Source: Cellulomonas timonensis
GTDB lineage: Bacteria > Actinomycetota > Actinomycetes > Actinomycetales > Cellulomonadaceae
NCBI RefSeq assembly: GCF_900046455.1
Contig: NZ_FCOT01000011.1
Span: 186,001 to 250,000, forward strand
Direction: 5' to 3'
DNA length: 64,000 nucleotides
The notes under the pieces are model-generated. The model searched no databases. It saw only the letters and a list, made by a program, of their open reading frames with translations, and had not been told where the DNA came from. This document shows positions 58,961-64,000 of the stretch, in pieces. Numbering within the stretch: the stretch's first letter is position 1; each line of letters opens with the position of its first letter. Made by a program: the position numbers and the translations under genes.

Positions 58961-60052
58961 TCAGCGCTCGACGTCGCCGCGGATGAAGGCCTCGAGCTGG
59001 GCACGGCCAGCCGTGTCCTCCATCTGCACCGGCGGCGACTTCATGAAGTACGTCGACGCGGAGAGGATGGGGCCGCCGACGCCGCGGTCCTTGGCGATCT
59101 TCGCGGCGCGCACGGCGTCGATGATGATGCCGGCCGAGTTGGGGGAGTCCCAGACCTCGAGCTTGTACTCGAGGTTCAGGGGCACCTCGCCGAACGCGCG
59201 ACCCTCGAGGCGCACGTAGGCCCACTTGCGGTCGTCGAGCCAGGCGACGTAGTCCGACGGGCCGATGTGGACGTTGCGGTCTTCCTTCTTGCCGCCGAGC
59301 GGGCCCGACAGGTTGGAGGTGACGGCCTGCGTCTTGGAGAGCTTCTTGGACTCCAGGCGCTCGCGCTCGAGCATGTTCTTGAAGTCCATGTTGCCGCCGA
59401 CGTTCAGCTGGTACGTGCGGTCCAGGATGACGCCGCGGTCCTCGAAGAGACGGGCGAGCACGCGGTGCGTGATGGTCGCGCCGACCTGCGACTTGATGTC
59501 GTCGCCGACGATCGGGACGCCGGCGGCCTCGAACTTCGCGGCCCACTCCGGGTCGGACGCGATGAACACGGGCAGCGCGTTGACGAAGGCGACGCCGGCG
59601 TCGATGGCGCACTGGGCGTAGAACTTCGCCGCGGCCTCGGAGCCGACGGGCAGGTAGCAGACGAGCACGTCGACGCGTGCCTCCTTGAGCGCCGCGACGA
59701 TGTCGACGGGCGCCGCGTCCGACTCCTCGATGGTCTGGGAGTAGTACTTGCCCAGGCCGTCGAGCGTGTGGCCGCGCTGCACGGTCACGCCGAGCGGCGG
59801 GACGTCGGCGATCTTGATGGTGTTGTTCTCGCTGGCGAGGATGGCCTCGGAGAGGTCGAAGCCGACCTTCTTCGCGTCGACGTCGAACGCCGCCACGAAC
59901 TCGAGGCTCGAGACGTGGTAGTCGCCGAACTGCACGTGCATGAGGCCGGGGACCGTGGTGTCCGGCGTGGCGTCGGCGTAGTAGTGCACGCCCTGGACGA
60001 GCGACGCGGCGCAGTTGCCGACGCCGACGATGGCTACGCGGATGGAGGTCAT
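58961..60052 (-). CDS. ino1: myo-Inositol-1-phosphate synthase
   Basis: The 363-aa NAD-dependent enzyme converts glucose 6-phosphate to inositol 1-phosphate, feeding mycothiol and phosphatidylinositol. N-terminal [17 protein letters not shown] is the NAD motif. [28 protein letters not shown] and [16 protein letters not shown] are the conserved active-site segments. ATG 60052 has AAGGAG upstream and overlaps the padR stop. M. tuberculosis has the same padR-ino1 pair (Rv0047c-Rv0046c). Confidence 0.97.
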   Translation of the reverse strand: MTSIRVAIVGVGNCAASLVQGVHYYADATPDTTVPGLMHVQFGDYHVSSLEFVAAFDVDAKKVGFDLSEAILASENNTIKIADVPPLGVTVQRGHTLDGLGKYYSQTIEESDAAPVDIVAALKEARVDVLVCYLPVGSEAAAKFYAQCAIDAGVAFVNALPVFIASDPEWAAKFEAAGVPIVGDDIKSQVGATITHRVLARLFEDRGVILDRTYQLNVGGNMDFKNMLERERLESKKLSKTQAVTSNLSGPLGGKKEDRNVHIGPSDYVAWLDDRKWAYVRLEGRAFGEVPLNLEYKLEVWDSPNSAGIIIDAVRAAKIAKDRGVGGPILSASTYFMKSPPVQMEDTAGRAQLEAFIRGDVER

Positions 60053-60705
60053 CCTCGCTCCTTCTCGGTTGTCTGTGCCGGGGTGCCGGTGGCGCCGTCG
60101 ACAGCGGGGTGGGCGTCGGCCTGGTGGCCGGCGCCGAGGGGACGGGCGCGGCGTTGGCCGCGCTCGTTGTCAATGAGGCCGTCGAGCCAGCGGACCTCGC
60201 GCTCGACCTGTTCGAGGCCGTGGCGCTGGAGCTCGAGCGTGTACTCGTCCATGCGCTCGCGGGTGCGGTTGAACGACAGCCGGATGGTCTCGAGCCGTTC
60301 GGTGAGGCGGCTGCGGCGTCCTTCGAGGATGCGCAGGCGGGTGTCCGCGTCGGTCTGACCGAAGAACGCGAACCGGACGCCGAAGTTGTCGTCCTCCCAG
60401 GCGGCGGGGCCCGAGGAGGAGAGCACCTGCAGGAACTCCTCCTTGCCCTCGGCCGTGAGCTGGTACACGATGCGGGCCCGCTTGCCCGAGAGCGCGTGCT
60501 GCGGCGGGGCGGAGGGCGAGTCGATGCCGATGATCCAGCCGCGCGACACGAGCCGCTTGAGGCAGGGGTACAGCGACCCGTACGACAGGGCCCGGAAGGA
60601 GCCGAGCAGGAGGTTGAGCCGCTTGCGCAACTCGTAGCCGTGCATCGGCGTCTCGTGGAGCAGGCCGAGGATCGCCGGCTCGAGGACGTCAGCGCGTCCG
60701 CGCAC
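60049..60705 (-). CDS. PadR family transcriptional regulator
   Basis: The 218-aa regulator has an N-terminal winged helix ([47 protein letters not shown]) and a C-terminal helical dimerisation domain. GTG 60705 has GGAGG six bases upstream; homologues begin near here, and the track to 60759 is less likely. It directly precedes ino1. A perfect 12-bp inverted repeat lies about 100 bp upstream and is a plausible self-operator. Confidence 0.9.
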   Translation of the reverse strand: MRGRADVLEPAILGLLHETPMHGYELRKRLNLLLGSFRALSYGSLYPCLKRLVSRGWIIGIDSPSAPPQHALSGKRARIVYQLTAEGKEEFLQVLSSSGPAAWEDDNFGVRFAFFGQTDADTRLRILEGRRSRLTERLETIRLSFNRTRERMDEYTLELQRHGLEQVEREVRWLDGLIDNERGQRRARPLGAGHQADAHPAVDGATGTPAQTTEKERG

Positions 60706-60800
60706 CTGGCACCTCCTGACGGGCTCTGGACTGGATGGCTCTTGCGGGACTCGTGGCACCGAGCGGGCCGTCAGCGGGCTTCGTGTCCACGTTCGGGCAA

Positions 60801-60829
60801 TGTCGATGTATCGAGTTGATACATCGACA
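60801..60829. promoter_or_regulatory. PadR-type operator
   Basis: A perfect inverted repeat TGTCGATGTATC - GAGTT - GATACATCGACA contains the PadR core ATGT/ACAT. It sits in the 341-bp padR-ponA gap, where it could control both divergent genes. No other gene is seen in that gap; a weak -10 CATACT is at 60964-60969. Confidence 0.6.
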
Positions 60830-61046
60830 CTACGGCTATGCGGCGGTGCGCGGCAAGCGTCGATCTGTCGGGGGTCTGCAGCGCGGCGGCGCGGATCCGG
60901 TGACGATCATGTGAATCCAGAGCCCATACGCCGCTCTTCGTGCCTTCGCACAACCCGTTCCCCCATACTGAACCGGCGGTCCCCCCGGCGCGTGCTACTG
61001 CCTGCTGGGCGGGCTGCGGTCCGGTTGTCAGCAGGAAGGCAAGGTC

Positions 61047-63452
61047 TTGGCAGGCTCGAAACGACGGTCGACGACGTCTGCGCGCAGTCGCGCCGCCGGC
61101 GCGCGCAAGGCCTCCTCTCGCCGGCGCTTCTTCGACTACCCGCGCACGGGTTACCGAGGGCTGCACCGCTGGCTGCCGTCGTGGCGTTTCCTGCTCGGAT
61201 CGGTGCTCGGCATCGGCTTCCTCGGGCTCGGCGCCCTGGTCGCCGCCTACGTCGTCATCGAGGTCCCCGACCCGGACGCCGAGATCCAGTCGGAGGCGTC
61301 GACGATCTACTTCGCCGACAACGCCGACGGCTCCCAGGGCGCCGAGATGGCCACCATCGCCGCGCAGAAGCGCGAGATCGTCCCCTACGACACGCTGCCC
61401 GATCACGTCGGCGACGCGGTCATCTCCTCCGAGGACCGCACGTTCTGGGAGAACCGCGGCGTCTCGATCAAGGGCACCGTCCGCGCGCTGCTCAACAACG
61501 TGAGCGGCGGCAAGCAGCAGGGCGCCTCGACCCTCACCCAGCAGTACGTCGAGCGCTACTACAACCTGCCGACCAAGTCGTACGTGGGCAAGGCCAAGGA
61601 AGCGCTGCTCGCCGTCAAGATCAACCAGACGGTCGACAAGAAGGACATCCTCGGCCGGTACCTCAACACGATCTACTTCGGCCGCGACTCCTACGGCATC
61701 CAGGTCGCCGCGAAGTCCTACTTCGGCGTCGAGGCCAAGGACCTCACGATCGCCCAGGCGGCGTTGCTGGCCGGGATCATCCCCTCGCCCAATAACTGGG
61801 ACCCCGCGGTGGCCCCCGAGAAGGCCGAGCAGCGGTGGAACTCGGTGCTCGACAACATGGTCAAGGACGGCCACATCACCCAGGCCGAGCGCGACGCCCA
61901 GGTGTTCCCCGAGACGATCGTGTACGAGCGCAGCAGCGTCAACGGCGGGACGAACGGCTACCTCATCAAGCTCGTCAAGGACGAGCTCGCCGAAGAGGGC
62001 ATCACCGAGGAGATGATCGCCACCAAGGGCTACAAGATCGTCACCACGATCCAGGAGCCCCTGCAGAACGCGGCCGTCGCCTCCGCCAACAGCCTCTTCG
62101 ACGGCACGTTGGCCGGGGAGGTCCCCAACGAGCGGACCAAGGCCGGCCTCGTGTCCATCGACACCTCCGACGGCGCCATCGTCGCGCTCTACGGCGGCGC
62201 CGACTTCATCGCCGACCAGCGCAACCGGGTCACGTGGGACAAGATCCAGGCCGGATCGACGTTCAAGCCGTTCACGCTCATCGCCGCGCTGCAGCAGGGC
62301 ATCAGCCTGGGCACCACCTACTCGGGCGCGAGCCCGATGAAGGACCTGCCCGGCTGGGGCGACAAGGCGGTGCAGAACTTCGGTGGGCAGCCCTATGGGG
62401 ACATCGACCTCGTGAAGGCCACCGAGCAGTCGGTCAACACGGTCTACGCCCAGCTCAACAACGACGTCACACCCGCGAAGACCGCCGAGGTGGCGGGCGA
62501 GCTCGGCATCACGACCGAGGTCGGGGAAGTCGCGTCGAACGTGCTCGGCTCAGACCTCGTCCACCCGCTCGACATGGCGAGCGCGTACGCCACCATCGCC
62601 GCTGAGGGCTTCTACTCCGAGCCGTTCATCGTCCGCAAGGTCACGTACATCAGCGACAACTCCGAGGCCCTCATCCCCGAGCGGGTGCATGAGAAGCGAT
62701 TCGAGGCGGACGTCATGGCGGACGCCACGTACGCCATGACCCAGGTGGTCGAGAAGGGCTCGGGCGCGAAGTACGTCAAGCCGCTGGGCCGGCCCATCGC
62801 CGGCAAGACGGGCACCTCGACGGAGAACAAGTCGGCGTGGTTCGTCGGCTACACCCCGCAGATCTCCACAGCCGTCGCGCTGAGCCAGGAGGCGGAGGAC
62901 GGCAAGGGGCAGGACACCATCAGCCCGTTCGGCCGCGGTGTGACGGAGGTCACCGGCTCCACGTGGCCGGCGGCGCTGTGGGCCGAATACATGAAGACGG
63001 TGTTCACCGTCGAGCCGTACGCGCAGGTGCAGCAGTTCCCGGCGCGCGCCAACGTCGGGGGGAAGCCCACCGCGACGCCCACGGAGACGGAAACCGAGGA
63101 GCCGGTCGTCGAGGAGCCCGTCGTCGAGAACGTGTCGGTGCCCTCGGTGGAGGGGAAGCTCGAGGCGGACGCCGCGGCGGCCCTCTCCAACGCCGAGCTG
63201 CAGGTCGCGGTGCAGTCGCAGGCGTCCGAGACTGTCGCCAAGGGCCGCGTCATCAGCGCCAACCCCGGCGCCGGGACCAGCCTGCCGAAGGGCAGCACCG
63301 TGACGATCGTCGTCTCCTCGGGCGCTCCGCCCAAACCCACCCAGCCGCCGGTCACCGTCCCGCCGGTGGCGCCGGTCCCGACGCCGAGCCCCGAGCCGGT
63401 GGAGACGCCGGCTGCCAACCCACCGGCGGCGGGCGGGGCCGCGGGCGGGTGA
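61047..63452 (+). CDS. ponA: Class A penicillin-binding protein with PASTA domain
   Basis: The 801-aa bifunctional enzyme polymerises and crosslinks peptidoglycan. A basic cytoplasmic tail precedes a membrane helix at about residues 50-72. The glycosyltransferase domain has SSEDRTFWENRG (catalytic Glu129) and GASTLTQQYVERYY. The transpeptidase has SxxK Ser404 in AGSTFKPFT, SVN in TEQSVNTVYAQ, and KTGTS. One PASTA repeat at about residues 690-757 and a Pro-rich tail follow. The start is TTG 61047 with AAGG upstream. It is orthologous by context to M. tuberculosis ponA1. Confidence 0.95.
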   Translation: MAGSKRRSTTSARSRAAGARKASSRRRFFDYPRTGYRGLHRWLPSWRFLLGSVLGIGFLGLGALVAAYVVIEVPDPDAEIQSEASTIYFADNADGSQGAEMATIAAQKREIVPYDTLPDHVGDAVISSEDRTFWENRGVSIKGTVRALLNNVSGGKQQGASTLTQQYVERYYNLPTKSYVGKAKEALLAVKINQTVDKKDILGRYLNTIYFGRDSYGIQVAAKSYFGVEAKDLTIAQAALLAGIIPSPNNWDPAVAPEKAEQRWNSVLDNMVKDGHITQAERDAQVFPETIVYERSSVNGGTNGYLIKLVKDELAEEGITEEMIATKGYKIVTTIQEPLQNAAVASANSLFDGTLAGEVPNERTKAGLVSIDTSDGAIVALYGGADFIADQRNRVTWDKIQAGSTFKPFTLIAALQQGISLGTTYSGASPMKDLPGWGDKAVQNFGGQPYGDIDLVKATEQSVNTVYAQLNNDVTPAKTAEVAGELGITTEVGEVASNVLGSDLVHPLDMASAYATIAAEGFYSEPFIVRKVTYISDNSEALIPERVHEKRFEADVMADATYAMTQVVEKGSGAKYVKPLGRPIAGKTGTSTENKSAWFVGYTPQISTAVALSQEAEDGKGQDTISPFGRGVTEVTGSTWPAALWAEYMKTVFTVEPYAQVQQFPARANVGGKPTATPTETETEEPVVEEPVVENVSVPSVEGKLEADAAAALSNAELQVAVQSQASETVAKGRVISANPGAGTSLPKGSTVTIVVSSGAPPKPTQPPVTVPPVAPVPTPSPEPVETPAANPPAAGGAAGG

Positions 63453-63481
63453 GTGGATTTCGGCAGGGTGGTCGGGCGCGG

Positions 63482-63487
63482 TAGCCT
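63482..63487 (+). promoter_or_regulatory. Probable -10 of the rpsF-ssb operon
   Basis: TAGCCT lies about 140 bp upstream of rpsF in the gap after ponA. The -35 is not clear. Confidence 0.35.
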
Positions 63488-63629
63488 GTCCCCTTGCTAC
63501 GCCTGTCGTCGAGGTCGCAGATCGACCGCGCTCGACAGGCAGCACCACGGCCCAGGCCCTGGTGCAGCGACGCACGATGACCCTCCTGTCACGGACAGAC
63601 CGTGACCGTTGAGACCAGAGGAGGTGGGT

Positions 63630-63923
63630 ATGAGCCTGCGTCAGTACGAGATCATGATCATCCTCGACCCCGAGATCGAAGAGCGCACCGTCGCTCCTTC
63701 GCTCGACAAGTACCTGTCCGTCATCAAGACCGATGGCGGCACGGTCGACAAGGTCGACATCTGGGGACGGCGCCGTCTGGCGTACGACATCCAGAAGAAG
63801 TCCGAGGGCATTTACGCGGTCATCGACTTCACGGCGACGCCTGCGACCGCCAAGGAGCTCGACCGTCAGCTGGGCCTCAACGAGGTCGTCCTGCGTACCA
63901 AGGTCCTTCGCGCCAACGCCTGA
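63630..63923 (+). CDS. rpsF: 30S ribosomal protein S6
   Basis: The 97-aa small-subunit protein has the S6 fold: [41 protein letters not shown] and [12 protein letters not shown]. The start MSLRQYE at 63630 has GAGGAGG five bases upstream, better than the GTG at 63609. It heads the usual rpsF-ssb-rpsR-rplI series. Confidence 0.98.
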   Translation: MSLRQYEIMIILDPEIEERTVAPSLDKYLSVIKTDGGTVDKVDIWGRRRLAYDIQKKSEGIYAVIDFTATPATAKELDRQLGLNEVVLRTKVLRANA

Positions 63924-63983
63924 GCGCGTCAGACCTGCTCTTCAGTACGCACTATCTGACTCACGACGAACAAGGAGGCCCGC

Positions 63984-64000
63984 ATGGCTGGCGAGACCGT
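63984..64000 (+). CDS. ssb: Single-stranded DNA-binding protein, first codons
   Basis: ATG 63984 is preceded by AAGGAGG and encodes MAGETV before the window ends. This is the normal start of actinobacterial ssb and the expected neighbour of rpsF. Only six residues are visible, so the assignment rests mainly on synteny. Confidence 0.7.

Overview
The window is high-GC actinobacterial DNA spanning a chromosomal origin. The genes dnaA-dnaN-gnd-recF-dciA-gyrB-gyrA run leftward and rpmH-rnpA-yidD-yidC-jag-rsmG-parA-parB run rightward. Gene order matches the origin region of Mycobacterium tuberculosis and Streptomyces. A secreted GH9 cellulase with CBM3 and CBM2 modules, together with the protein sequences, suggests a cellulolytic member of Micrococcales such as Cellulomonas or a close relative. 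That genus call is inference. No insertion sequence, prophage, integron or CRISPR array was seen.

Layout. 1-6051: the 3' part of pknB, pabA/trpG, a tiny membrane protein, a class E sortase, a DUF881 protein, crgA, a rhomboid protease and a cyclophilin. 6171-10142: a coiled envelope-type protein, the GH9 cellulase with its CBM2 displaced by a frameshift, tRNA-Ala, a DLW-39 peptide and tRNA-Ile. 10221-22190: the DUF3566 protein, gyrA, gyrB, dciA-like, recF, gnd, dnaN, oriC and dnaA. 22676-30222: rpmH to parB with eight parS-type palindromes; two lie inside parA, one inside parB, and two form the arms of the parB terminator hairpin. 30318-42420: a D-Ala-D-Ala ligase-like gene, an aminotransferase, trxA, trxB, a pseudokinase open in frame into trxB, murJ, a DUF6049 protein, a NUDIX hydrolase and cca. 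42398-45625: a LOV-GAF-SpoIIE phosphatase (probable blue-light sensor) and an MFS transporter.

45690-58760 is the main accessory block: two tandem dmsABC-type molybdoenzyme modules, a TorD chaperone and molybdopterin genes (moaE, moaD, moaA, moaC, moeZ). The dmsB copies are about 99.5 percent identical and carry the same reading-frame defect, while dmsA and most of dmsC have diverged, which points to gene conversion. Each dmsA has a DosR/DevR-like palindrome about 80 to 100 bp upstream, suggesting hypoxia control of a respiratory oxide reductase whose cofactor genes lie next door.

58961-64000: ino1 with its PadR-type regulator and a perfect operator-like inverted repeat, a class A penicillin-binding protein, rpsF and the first codons of ssb.

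Four coding anomalies (the cellulase/CBM2 junction, the pseudokinase/trxB junction, and both dmsB copies) involve reading frame. Two sit in or beside G/C runs, so base-level sequence errors should be excluded before biological meaning is claimed.
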